NCBI GenBank assembly: GCA_022497155.1 | Contig: MU385717.1 | Span: forward strand, 992,001-1,056,000 | Direction: 5' to 3' | DNA from: Whalleya microplaca | Taxonomy: Eukaryota; Ascomycota; Sordariomycetes; Xylariales; Xylariaceae | Length of the DNA stretch: 64,000 nt | Shown here: piece by piece, positions 34,471-45,807 of the stretch | How positions within the stretch are numbered: position 1 is the stretch's first letter | Layout: each line of letters begins with the position of its first letter | Program-made: the position numbers and the translations under genes | Notes under the pieces: generated by a model | Told to the model about the DNA's origin: nothing | Database searches by the model: none | What the model saw: only the letters and a program-made list of their open reading frames with translations

Positions 34471-35994
34471 ATGATGTTTTCGGCGCGGCGATATGCTGCT
34501 ATAGTAGCGGCTGTGCTGTGCTCTGGCCGGGCTGCAGCGCAAACATATTCTTCCTGTAACCCTACAACTACCAGTAAGTCATACCTTATACGACATTGAT
34601 GATTTTTCATCCCTAATTTCATGCCAGCTTGCCCTGCAGACACTGCCCTGGGAATGGCCATTGATGTCGACTTCACGCAAGGCGAGGTGAATTCGTTCGT
34701 CAAGTCGGGCGGCGAGCCGACATATGGCTCCGATGGAGTAACCTTCACCGTTGCCAAGAGCGGCGACGCACCGCAACTCACTTCGGTCTTCTACATCATG
34801 TTCGGCCGTGTTGAGATCAGCCTGAAAGCCGCCCCGGGTGCCGGCATTGTGTCGTCCTTCGTCCTCCAATCTGATTGCCTTGACGAGATCGATTGGGAAT
34901 GGCTAGGTTCCGATGCTCCCGAAGTCCAGTCCAACTACTTCGGCAAAGGCATCACTGCCAGTTACAACCGCGGCCGATTCCACCAGACGGCTAACACCCA
35001 GGACGGCTTCATCACATATGTGATAGATTGGACAAGTGACAGGGTTATCTGGACTGTCGACGGAACTGTGGTTCGGACCTTGGCGGTCTCAGACGCCGAG
35101 GAAGGCCAGTATCCACAAACTCCTATGCAAGTCAAATTCGGTGTCTGGGCTGGCGGCGACCCTGGCAACCCGCAAGGCACGATCGACTGGGCGCGCGGCC
35201 CGACCGATTACACCAAGGGGCCGTTCAGCATGAGCGTGAAAAGTGTCAAAGTTACGGACTACAGCACCGGCAGCTCTTACAGCTACAGCGGCACTTCCGG
35301 CACCTGGCAGTCCATCCAAGCCGAAGGCGGCTCGGTCAATGGCAACCTCGGAAACGCAGGTACTCTGACTACTACTGCGGTCGCGAGCGGATCGACGTCG
35401 ACTGAAACCGCCAATGTGCCTGCTGGCGGCATCGGTGGTTCGAGTACTACGGGTTCCACTACCTCTAACCTGCCTGCAGGGTGGCGTATGACTTCGGAGG
35501 GAAAGATTGTGCCGTCGAGTTCGGTCATCGTACGTATGTCTATCACCGCGCCCCGACGGCTCGGACCTACACTTTGTGATGGTTACTGGAGACCACCCTA
35601 ACCTAGATATAAGCTAACACATGTTTCATAGGTCCCTTTTTCCCAACCATCTTCGCCTTCGCCGTCTGCGCTACCGTCGCAAGTAGCTGGAGGTTCTGGC
35701 CTTGAAACGGTCACTGCATTTGACGGTAAAGGCTTCTTGACGACGATGACTGTCCCCGCTGGTTTTGCTACATTGCCCAAGAGCTACGACAGTCAAGGAT
35801 TCCCAGTGTTCCCGACAGCAACGAGTGTCGCTTCACAACCAGGCACCACCGCAACAGCATCTAACGACGATGCAAATGTCGAAGCTCCACTGAAAGCTGC
35901 ACATAATGTTGCTTCTGCTGTATTCGAAACACTTCGGGTACTAGTCATAATGACTTTCTGTCTAGTCCTTTCAATGGTGCATCTGGCATTCTGA
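34471..35994 (+). CDS. CRH1: Crh-type GPI-anchored cell-wall transglycosylase (GH16)
   Basis: The protein cross-links chitin to beta-glucan in the cell wall. Exons: 34471-34573, 34628-35529 and 35632-35994; introns are 54 and 102 nt; 455 aa. The start is the ATGATG at 34471, at the head of a signal peptide (ARRYAAIVAAVLCSGRAAA). The GH16 domain (about residues 35-250) carries the catalytic motif DEIDWEWLG with E121, D123 and E125 (nucleophile, helper Asp, acid/base) and SNYFGKG, TANTQDGFITYVIDWT and WAGGDPGNPQGTIDWARG, all hallmarks of Crh/Utr2 enzymes. A Ser/Thr/Gly-rich linker follows. The C-terminus ends in a hydrophobic stretch (LRVLVIMTFCLVLSMVHLAF) after small residues, a GPI-attachment signal. 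The N-terminal Cys pair (SSCNP...TCPAD) is typical of the family. Confidence 0.95.
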
Positions 35995-36692
35995 GAGGTG
36001 TAGATTGTACGAGCTGCGTTTGTTTGATTATATACAGGATGGAAAAGCATGGGTTTCATAGACAATGGCCGGTATGGGAAATAGAGTTGACGGCTAGCAC
36101 CTGGGCACACAGCACTGGGATCACGGATGAGTATGAAGTTAATGAGGAATGAAGCATAGACAGAGCAACACGACCGAAGGTAATAGTTGAGAAATTGCAT
36201 GACTTGGGCATAGACATAGACTAGCCGCAACGAGTGCAAACTCAAATGAGAACAGAAGACTACGATGTATATAGTAATACCCTACGGAACACATTACATA
36301 CACAAAGATCACCACATTGATATCTGACTCAACGCATTTCTATATTGGGCAATTCCAGATGTGAAATCCACATTCAAGCGGGTCGTCAGATTGGCCACCT
36401 GGCAATACATACATATTTGTTGTTTGTTCTGTTATGTGTCACTCTGAGAATGTTACGAAATGGAAACTCGGGAAGATAGGTCTGACAATAGTCTGCGCTT
36501 ATACGCGGTCCAGCCCCACTAGCGGTCCCGTTATCGCTGGCTCCGATGGCTACGGCACCTCAAGGTGACCAATGAAGGAACGAGCTTAACGATCATAGGG
36601 ACAGTATCGACGAGTTGAACCTCCAACCAGTGATGTAATAAGAACTTCTATAGCGCACTCTAGGACCATTAGTATAAAGAGTCATAACCGCA
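35995..36692. other. spacer between GH16 and aminotransferase genes
   Basis: This is the GH16 3' flank and the promoter of the aminotransferase gene. No gene or repeat was seen. Confidence 0.5.
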
Positions 36693-39006
36693 ATGGCAAG
36701 GCTGAATCCTTATCGAGCTCTCTCTTCACTCTCTCATACTCACCGCACCCACCGTCTCATACAAGCCGCCGCCATGAGCCGCTCACTCTCAACTACTCCC
36801 AGGCGGTCCGGGCCGACCAACGTCGGCAATGCCGGGCTCGCGGAGGAAGACACAGTCATCGGCAAGCAGGCCGCCGAGCCATTGACCGTCGAAGGCATCA
36901 AGGCACGGCGGGCCAAGGCCGGGAAGTTAGTCGCACCCACGGCGTCTTACTCAGACAGCGATATGTTCAAGTCTCCTGTATGAGTTACTCATCCCAACCC
37001 CTATTATCAAGCCGAATCACACAAGTGACTCATACACATCTCACAGCAAGCATACGAGGGCAAGCCCAAGGCCAAACGATGGGACCGTGAGTTCACTTAC
37101 CGGAGTAACCCGGGATGCCTACTGGCTTCCCACCCACTTACCCGGACGAATCTGATATTAACATGTCATCCAGACCTCCTCAGCCAGGAGTCTCTCGCCC
37201 GGCACCCCTGCGTGCTCAAGCTCGCAGCCAAGCACCTGAAGAAGCCCGGCCTGATCTCGCTCGGCGGCGGCCTGCCCTCTCCCTCCAACTTCCCCATCGA
37301 GCGCCTGAGCATGCGGATTCCGACGCCGCCTTACTTCAGCGAGGCCGAGACGGCCCGCCCCGAACTAGGCCAGGACGTCAGCGTCGGCAAGTACGACACC
37401 AGCACCACGGAGGACGGCGTGTACGACCTCGCGATCGCGCTCAACTACGGGCAGAGCGTCGGCGCCGCCCAGCTCCTGCGCTGGGTCACCGAGCACACGG
37501 AGCTCGTGCACGGCGGTGGCGGCGTCGGTGATGGGGGAGTAGGCGGGGGAGGGGGCCCGCCGTACGCGGACTGGCGCTGCGCGCTGACGGTCGGCAGCAC
37601 GGGCGCCCTGGAGCAGGCGCTGCGGATGTTCAGCGACCGCGCGCGCGGCGACGCCGTCCTCACCGAGGAGTACAGCTTCTCGACGGCGGTGGAGACGGCG
37701 GCGCCGCTGGGCGTGCGCGTCTTCGGCGTGCGCATGGACGCGCAGGGCCTGCGCGCCGACGACCTCGACGAGGTGCTTAGCACCTGGGACGAGAGCGCCA
37801 GGGGCGGCGCGCGGAAGCCGCATTTGTTGTATACGGTGCCGTCGGGGCAGAACCCGACGGGCGCCACGCAGGGCCTGCAGCGGCGGCGGGATATATATGC
37901 AGTCTGTCGGAAGCACGACGTGTTCATCCTCGAGGACGAGCCGTACTATTTCCTGCAGATGGAGCCGTACACCAACGGTGCAAAGACGAAGAACAACACT
38001 ACGACCACGGCACCGGCCGAGACGAGCGTGGAGGCCTTCCTGCACGGCCTGGTGCCCAGCCTGCTGAGCATGGACGCAGACGGGCGGGTGCTGCGGATGG
38101 ACTCGTTCAGCAAGGTGGTGGCGCCGGGGTCGCGGCTGGGCTGGGTCACGGCGAGCGAGCAGGTCGTCGAGCGCTACATCCGCCACGCCGAGGTCGCTAG
38201 CCAGGGCCCCAGCGGCATCTCGCAGGTGCTCATGTACAAGCTCGTCGACGAGGCCTGGGGCCACGAGGGCTACCTCCGGTGGCTCATGCATATACGCCTC
38301 GAGTACACGAGGAGACGGGATGCCATTTTGGCCGCCTGCGAGGAGTTCCTGCCGAGGGAGATCGTGAGCTGGGTTCCGCCTGCGGCGGGCATGTTCGTGA
38401 GTTACCCATCTATTCCCGATTCCCAGTTGCCCCCCTATACCCCATTCATCTCTACACGTACATCTCACATACATATATCCTAACCACCACTCACTCATTC
38501 TGTCTCAGCTCTGGCTCAAAGTCGACCACACACGCCACCCCGACGCATCCACGAAGAGCATCCTCGAGATCGAAGAGGAGATCTTCGACCTGTGCATCGA
38601 GAAGGGCGTTCTCGCCTGCCGCGGCTCCTGGTTCCGCGCCGAGCAGGACGTGCCGCCCAGCGGGCTCTTCTTCCGGACGACGTTCGCGGCCGCGTCCGAG
38701 GAGAACATGGCCAAGGCCATCGAGCGGTTCGGGGCGGCGGTGCGGGAGAGTTTTCGGGAGCGGTATGTATGCCCCTATTCCCCATGAGTAAGATTCTTTA
38801 GCCAGCGGCATCGTATGCTTAGACTTGATTTTCTCCCTGGTATTGCTTTCTTATGAGCTATTCTTTTCGTTATATACTTCTCTTGACCAGACTGGCCTAG
38901 ACGGATATATGTGGTTGCTAACTGGGTCTACAGGAGTTCAACCGGAGGTATCGCTGATGCGGCGACTATAGCAGTGGCCGATACGCTGGGGGCGCTGGTG
39001 TCATAG
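36693..39006 (+). CDS. ARO8: aromatic amino acid aminotransferase (Aro8-like)
   Basis: This PLP enzyme of fold type I (aminotransferase class I/II) interconverts aromatic amino acids (and perhaps 2-aminoadipate or kynurenine) with their 2-oxo acids. Exons: 36693-36977, 37047-37086, 37174-38396, 38509-38762 and 38934-39006; introns are 69, 87, 112 and 171 nt; 624 aa. Conserved signposts: KPGLISLGGGLPSPSNFP, a tyrosine-containing PLP-stacking region, YTVPSGQNPTGAT, LEDEPYYFLQ, the Schiff-base lysine K422 in DSFSKVVAPGSRLGW, and the C-terminal ACRGSWFRAE and FFRTTFAAASEENM. The N-terminus is long, Arg/Ser/His-rich (MARLNPYRALSSLSHTHRTH) and fits a mitochondrial presequence; MSRSLSTTPRR is a possible second start. 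A glycine-rich insertion at about residues 222-237 (HGGGGVGDGGVGGGGG) interrupts a surface loop. The coding region is very GC-rich. Confidence 0.92.
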
Positions 39007-40177
39007 CCTGATGCTGCTGCATTATCGAGCGTGTCTAAAACCTCATCAGCTGAGCATAACTATATTTGAGCAGATGTGTTATGAGGCGACGATGAATAGA
39101 TGAGTCAGGCCGTCCCCTAAAATTCTCACGTCATGGTCGTCGTATCACTTCGGAGAAGCCAAGTTATTCCCGCGATGGAGCTAGGGCTGTCATCGTCACA
39201 CGTCAATATCCAATACGGCCGGGACATGGTTCCATCAACTGGAACATCATTGGTAATACCTCACACAGAAACAGGAGCCTTGGGAAGTCGCTTTATCTAT
39301 ATACTTGTTCTCGAGAGCCGGAAAGTGTGTGACAGAATCGTGAGCCATAGATTAGATCTTATAGAATGTATTGGGTGGCATCGTGGCTAAGATGCCTACT
39401 TCTTCAATGATATATCTGTAATGAAATAGCGTTGCAATCTGGATCATAATAGGGCGTTGGCTCACTCGTACGAGTCCAAATCACCACAGCTGTTCCTTCA
39501 GCCAACAGACAGCAGATCATACATAGGTACACAGCTTGAACAAGTAGCTGTGTATGCCAGGATTGAGAGTGGCCCAGTAATTCGACAGAAGTACAAGCTG
39601 CTCAACTACTTACCATTACTGACCCCGATTCGATCATGTATCTAGCATATGACTACCCCCCTAGCATAGCATGCCAGTAGACCTACTGCAGAAACTCACA
39701 AATAGCAAGTCAAGATATATATATATTTAAGTTAAATCATTTCGTATTTATATCTGTCTAGAACTATCTCTAGATGATGGCAGAATAGACCTAGAAGTCC
39801 CAATCAAATAAAACTCCGCCCGCCCCGAATGCAGCGCTTATTCGTATGCCGGGTATGCAAAGGGTAGAGAGTGAGGGAGGGGACGTTCACGAGGCCACTC
39901 TCAGACCGCGGATGGATAGGTATAGAATCTATCCGCGAGTGTTCAATGACCGGCCTAAGACATCCACCAAAGACGTGGAGACCCCAAACGTCTAACCGTC
40001 CGACCGAAAACTGAATGACCAAGGCTGGCCATCAAGTCCTCGCCTGTGTAAGACATCGCAAAAACCGGCCGTCTAAAACGTCTCTAGGAGTCACTCGCGA
40101 TCGGCGAGCGGTATATGTTGTTACAGTTGATACAAAATATGCTTTCTGAGATCAGTGGAAGACGGAGCACTGGTATC
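39007..40177. other. convergent spacer between ARO8 and TOP1
   Basis: These are the 3' flanks of two convergent genes. I see only AT-rich DNA with short frames that lack domains. Confidence 0.5.
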
Positions 40178-43100
40178 TTAGAATTCCCAATGATCGTCGT
40201 CCTCAACGGATTTAATGGCCCAGTTGAATTTCTCCCGCAGGGTCTTGGAGAAGAACTTTTCGATAGGCACGTCAAACTTCTTGGAGAAAACGACGGTGAG
40301 ACGAGGATCGATATAGTTCTACAACACGAGTTAGTGCATGCCTCAATCCAATACCCGAGGGGAAAAAACTCACAATCTTGGAGGTGCCAAGAGCAACCTC
40401 CTTGTTACCATCACGGTCGGCAGCCTGGAGCTCGAGGGTTCTAATACGTTCCTCGATCTTCTTGATGTTGCCCTCGATTTTCTCAACCGTGGGACCCTTG
40501 CCTTCCGCCTCGACCTTCTTGGACTTGTTTTCTTTCTTGAACTTCTTGGCGAGTTCGTCCGCGACATGAAGACGCTCCTTAAGCTCCTTATCGGGCATGA
40601 TCTTCTCGCCCTCTTCCTGGCGTTTCTGGTTGTCCTTCTCGAACTTCTTTTGGATCTTCGTTCGCTGTTCTTCAACGAGGAAGTTCTGGTGCTCTTGAAT
40701 CCAAGACTCATCAAGGTCCGCATCTAGTTCAAAATACGCGGCCCCCTTCTTCTTCTTCTGTTTCGGGTCGACATCTATGAGCATGTGCTTGTTACGCCAC
40801 ATCTGGTATTTGAGACCCTTAATGCGATCACCGAGCTTCTCCATTTGCGCCTCGTGGCTAGCACCAACTGTTCGCTTGTGGTTGCAGAGAATAGCGACCT
40901 CACGATTGCAATCATTGTATAGCTTGATCTTTTCAGGTATCGTAGCGTTCTCAACCTTCAAGTCCTTGAGCAGGTTCGACATGGTATAAGAGGCATTGTA
41001 GGTACGGAAGACCTTGGCTGTCAAGCCTGGCATATATGATGAAAGATGCTTGTTCAACTGGGTAGTCGTCAGACGGTCAAAGACATCGTCACCTTCCTTT
41101 TTCGGGGGCTTCTTGAAGACGCGGAGGTTCTTGAAAACTTGACGTTCAACTGTGACCTCGTCGTAGAACCTAATGCTGTCTTTACCCAAGAAATCGAAAA
41201 TGACGGTGTTGGGCTCTCGCAGGGTGATGTGCTCGAACTTGAGCGAGCAGCAACCAACAGTCTCAGCTTCGTTCTCCGTGTCCTTCTCGTTACCAGCTCT
41301 GAGGGCGAACTTGTCAATCAGGTAGACAGCAGTAGCTCTTTGTCGATCAGCCATAGATTCTGCCTTAAGATCCCTTGTGTAGTCCTTTCGGACTTTTGCG
41401 ATGTGCTTCTTGAGTTCTCGAGCCTTCTCGAACTTTTCCCAGTCGCTCCGGCCTTTGACAGCACTGTTCGCGGCAAGCATGACATATTTATATTGGCCAT
41501 TGATGTTCTCCTGCCACATTGCTAACCATGTAGCCTTGTTATCATGTTGGATAGCCTTCCATTTGTGGCCGTCCGGAGGAGGGGGTACTTTGGCGTTCTT
41601 GCCAATGTTGACGATAATCTGCTCGGGTTCGACCCGCTGCTTGACTTTACCAGTCTTCGGATGCTCTCCGCGGCCACGGAACAGTCCAGGAGGTTCAACC
41701 CTGAAGTTGCCCACTTTCTCTTTCCGGCCGTCCCATTTGCAAAACATATAGGGGGCCTCAAGCTTATCCTTTTCGGCTTTCTCGGCTTTCTTTTCGGCTG
41801 CAGGACGTGACTTTCTAGCCTCGTTTTTGGAGTGATAGTACTCGAAAATTGGCTTGAAATCGAGCTTCGCGAATTCTTTGATGTTAACCTTGTTGCCATG
41901 TCGATCCGTCGCACCACCAGTTCTTCCAAGTACTTCCTTAAAGTCACTAAAAAAGTTCTTTTGGAAGATGGGATTCTCGACATTGTGAGTTGAGTTGAGC
42001 ATAGAGCCAAAGAAACCAGCCACCTCCTCAGCCTCGAGAGCTAGGTTAACCGGAGTGCCATCGTAAATGAGCTTCACATTCTTGGGTAGAGGCTCATAGG
42101 GCGGAGGGAAGAGGACGCCATTGTGTTCAAGAGTAGTCCACTTGACCGAGTTATCAGTCTTGGGGGCTTCCCACCAGCGATACTCCTCTTCTGCCTCCTG
42201 CTCGGCCTGCTCAGCTAGCTCCTCGCTATCTTCCTTCTTGGCTTTCTTGGCCGGTGCCTTCTTGACGGGAGATGGCTTCTCGGCCTTGGCCTTGGCTTTC
42301 GCAGCAGCTGTCTTGACCTTCTTGCGGATGGGGGTATCGGAATCGGACTCTTCTTTTTTGATGCCGTTCGACTTTCCCTTGCCAGTCACGCCGTTCGCTG
42401 TCCGCTTCTTGCCCTTTGCGCCAGCCAAGGGAACGTCGTCGTCGTCGGATGACTCTGCCTTGACGGCTTTCTTCGGAGTAGGCTTCTTCGGGGCGGGCTT
42501 CTTTGCTTTGGACTCGTTCGCATGGATAGCCTTGGCCTCCTTCTCAGCCTTCTTCTCGATAGACTTCCTCTTCTGAGCAAGTTTGGCGTTGAGCGGTTTA
42601 TCGTCGTCCGAGTCTTCAGCAACTGCAGTTTCTTCAGCAGCAGGCGGAAGCCTACCCTTCCTCTTAATCAGGACCTCGTCATCCGAATCATCCACATCGA
42701 CTTTCTTTTGACGCTTGGCCTACCCTAAGAGTCAGTACGGAGGTTGCCACGAGGCTGTGGCGAGGAGCAAAAGCAGGAAACGTACCAGTCGTCCATCTTC
42801 ACTGTCAGACTCGTCCTTGTAGCTGACCTTGCCGACTGAGGTGCGTGACTTCCGCTTGCCGTTGCCATTGGTATGCGCGCTTCCACCATCATGGACAGGT
42901 CCGTTACGAACAGAGACGGGGGCAGGTGCGGTAGGTGACGCATCCTCCATGGCTTTGTCTTCGTCCTTCGAGATGGTCGGGGCTGAGACTGGTGTTCAAA
43001 AGCGCATTAGTATGAACAAATGAAATGGAAAGTTCAATCAGACAAGGGCAAGGGTAAGAAATGCATGTGCGAGGCTCTCGGGGGAAGAGGAAGGGCTCTG

Positions 43101-43241
43101 ATGACAAGTAGATAAGGCGATGATAAAAAGGCTCAGTTAGGAATGAAGGAAGGTGATGATAACGACGCGCTTTGAAAATCACTTACGATGACCATTGACA
43201 CGTGCCAGAGGCATGTCATCGTCAGAATAGTCGGAAGACAT
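40178..43241 (-). CDS. TOP1: DNA topoisomerase I (type IB)
   Basis: This nuclear enzyme relaxes supercoils through a 3'-phosphotyrosyl single-strand break during replication and transcription. Exons on the minus strand: 43241-43187, 42988-42786, 42719-40374 and 40318-40178; introns are 198, 66 and 55 nt; 914 aa. The N-terminal 280 residues are highly charged with many Lys-rich and Ser-Asp/Glu motifs (nuclear signals and likely CK2 sites). The core begins at [29 protein letters not shown]. Further landmarks: [30 protein letters not shown], catalytic-core ALRAGNEKD, and a Lys/Glu-rich coiled-coil linker (about residues 735-835). The last exon holds the active-site tyrosine, Y870, in [14 protein letters not shown], so correct splicing of the final 55-nt intron is essential. 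The product ends EDDDHWEF. The assignment is certain. Confidence 0.97.
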
Positions 43242-43786
43242 TTTGGGCGCGTGGAGTCGGACTCGTGGGGAGCGAAGGATTCGGTGGTGGTGAGGAGGAG
43301 GGAGGTGGTGAGTGAGGAAGCGAGTCAAAAGGCGAGGATGCGAGAGCGAGAGAGTGTGTGTAAAATGCCCGTAAATTATTGAAGGACTTTGTTGGATGAG
43401 ATGACTTGTGACTTTCCGGTTCAGCTTTTGCAGGATTTTTAATATGATGAAAGGGTGGATTACACCGTAGTGCACCACCCTAATCTATAGGATAGCGAAG
43501 GGCAAGTCTAGGACGAGGTGCAGAGAGGAAGGGAAAGAGGAAAATGGTCAGATGGGAAAAGGGAGAAGAAAAAAAAGAGAAGCCGGCGGGAGTGTCAGTG
43601 TAAGTAGTGAAGGACGTGGAAGAAGGCTTCACCAGTCTAGCCCGCTAACGACTGTAGGGGCTGCTGCAGCTCTTATTGGTTGTGCTATTGTTCCCAGTGG
43701 AGGATTGGGAACAATCGAAGAATGCCTGCTTATTATTATTAGCCCACCGGTGAGTGCAATGCCACTGTATGCCACTGTATGCTGCG

Positions 43787-43822
43787 GTATGTCGCTGTGT
43801 ATGTCGCTGTGTATGTCGCTGT
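43787..43822. repeat. three perfect 12-bp tandem repeats
   Basis: The unit gtatgtcgctgt occurs three times without change. It is preceded by two copies of gccactgtat (43761-43780), so the array is built from related short units. Confidence 0.85.
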
Positions 43823-43852
43823 AGTGTGTGGATGTATGTATGCAGGTAAACC

Positions 43853-43903
43853 GTATGTATGTATGTATGTATGTATGTATGTATGTATGTATGTATGTAT
43901 GTA
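43853..43903. repeat. (GTAT)n microsatellite
   Basis: This is an uninterrupted tetranucleotide run of about 12.75 copies. Confidence 0.95.
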
Positions 43904-44182
43904 CGGATTAATGGCGGACAGGCAGCACAGACAGCACAGGCTTGGCCACAGGCTTGGCTGTAAAGAAAGAGGAAAAAAGATTGTTAGTGCTTGTGTTGTT
44001 AGCAGGTAGGTACCTTGCCTACTCCGTACCTTCTGTGGAAGAGTCCTAGGTAGGCAGCTGCTAGGTAGGCCTGCTAGGTATGTAGGTTAGGCTAGGTAGT
44101 TACCTAACTAGTGGAGTGGGTGCTTAGATAATGCCAACCAGGTCAGCCAGGTGCAGGTGTCGGGTAAGCGCAGTTGGTAGGG

Positions 44183-44221
44183 AGAGTGACAGAGTGACAG
44201 AGTGACAGAGTGACAAAGTGA
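44183..44221. repeat. 8-bp tandem repeat (agagtgac)n
   Basis: About four to five copies of agagtgac/agagtgac-like units; the last is varied (aaagtga). Confidence 0.85.
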
Positions 44222-44715
44222 GTGGGCAGATGGGCGATGGGTGGATGGAAGGCAGGAGGTACACAATAGGTTAGGTGGGTCACTGTTTTCGGAGCAAAAT
44301 CAATAGGGATTTCGCACTTTTCACTTCAGTCATTTTGGGTAGGATGTACAGTTTGTACCCACTAATCGATATCTAGGTATGTATTATGTGAGTATATATG
44401 TACCTCCGTACCTAATATGCAGTAATCAAGAGTTGTTTTTAATCCGTACAAGAGACTAGGTAAGCTAGCCCGAGGATTTTCCGTAGTGTGCAAGCCGCAA
44501 GCCGCAAGCCGCAAGCCCGTTTTGGACTCACATCAGTATTGGCTGGAGCTTTCGGTCGGTTGAAGCGCTTTTGCTGCAGAGAGGAACAACTGATTGCACC
44601 TCACCAAATACCACACAAGTCGACCAATTGATTGCGCATTGCATCGCAATCAGCGAGTCAACTGTTGTCTGAGGTCTGCGGCTCAGGATACCTTCATTTC
44701 ATCATTCTTTTTAAG

Positions 44716-45807
44716 ATGCTTTCACGGGCAGCAAGACCGGCTCTGAGAGCCGGGGCTGCGGCTATTCCTGCTCGGTACGTGCTGGCTATGAGGCAATTCG
44801 CATATGGCGTCGTGATGTGGGAGAGAGGTGTTGGTCGCTGGCATAGAGAGAATATCATGAATTGACGAAGGCTTCTTATGCTAATTGATCGCCCCGTGCA
44901 GCACCGCCCAAAATGCCGCTACCTACGCTACCCTGCGAGAAATCGAAGGCCGTCTAAAGTCCATTCGCAACATCGAGAAGATCACCAACACCATGAAGAT
45001 TGTGGCCTCCACCAAGCTGGCACGCGCCCAACGAGCCATGAATGACTCCCAGAAGTACGGCGAGACGTCCAACGAGGTGTTCAAGTCCGCCGAGACCAAG
45101 CCCCTCGAGGGCGAGGAGAAGAAGACGCTCTACATCGTCTGCAGCTCCGACAAAGGTCTCTGCGGTGGTATTCACTCCGGTCTCTCGCGTTACATGCGCC
45201 GGAACGTCCTGCTCCCCGACCACAAGCCGTCCGACCTCGTCCTCATCGGCGAGAAGTCCAGGGCCCAGCTCAGCCGTACCAACGCTAAGGACGTGGTTCT
45301 CAGCTTTGCCGGCATTGGAAAGGACATCCCGACCTTCGCCGACGCCCAGGCCATCGCCGACCAGGTTGTCCAGCTTCCCACCGAGTACTCCGACATCAAG
45401 ATCGTGCACAACAAGTTCATCAACGCCACCAGCTACGAGCCCGTCGTCATCGAGGCCTTCTCCGAGGCCGCCATCGCCGCCTCGCCCAACTTCTCTGCCT
45501 TCGAGATCGACGAGGAGGTGCTCGGCAACTTGCGGGAATACGCCCTGGCCAACTCTCTATACTGGGCTCTGGCCGAGGGCCACGCCTGCGAAATTTCTGC
45601 CCGCCGAAACGCCATGGACGTCAGTATTGCCCTGACCACCCATTGTCTCCCAATTTTGATAGCTGACACTCCCTGTAGAATGCCTCCAAGAACGCCGGTG
45701 ACATGATCACCAGATACCAGATTCTGTTCAACCGAACCCGTCAAGCCGTCATTACGGGCGAACTAGTCGAAATTATTACTGGTGCCACGGCCTCGGAGGA
45801 TATGTAA
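44716..45807 (+). CDS. ATP3: mitochondrial F1-ATP synthase gamma subunit
   Basis: This is the central rotating shaft of the F1 sector, which transmits proton-driven rotation to the catalytic alpha3-beta3 ring in the mitochondrial matrix. Exons: 44716-44774, 44902-45619 and 45679-45807; introns are 127 and 59 nt; 301 aa, the family's usual size. The start gives a mitochondrial presequence ([20 protein letters not shown]). Mature sequence begins near [28 protein letters not shown], the invariant N-terminal helix. [16 protein letters not shown] follows. The C-terminal helix is completed by exon 3 with the hallmark [32 protein letters not shown] (split here across the intron after MD). It is transcribed away from TOP1. 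Confidence 0.97.

Larger units (their letters stand above)
43242..44715. other. divergent promoter TOP1/ATP3, rich in microsatellites
   Basis: This 1.47-kb region between divergent housekeeping genes carries at least four simple-sequence arrays: 12-mer x3 (43787-43822), GTAT/ATGT tetranucleotides (43853-43903), TAGG clusters (44010-44105) and an 8-mer array (44183-44221). A caagccg repeat occurs near 44490-44518. No gene was seen; the frames through these arrays are artefacts of the repeats. Confidence 0.6.

Noticed and set aside
37365..38498. 377-codon frame antisense to the aminotransferase
   Set aside because: GC-driven shadow frame over a gene with all family motifs.
43779..44009. Frame made of repeated Met-Tyr-Val-Cys units
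   Set aside because: Translation of the GTAT microsatellite, not a protein.
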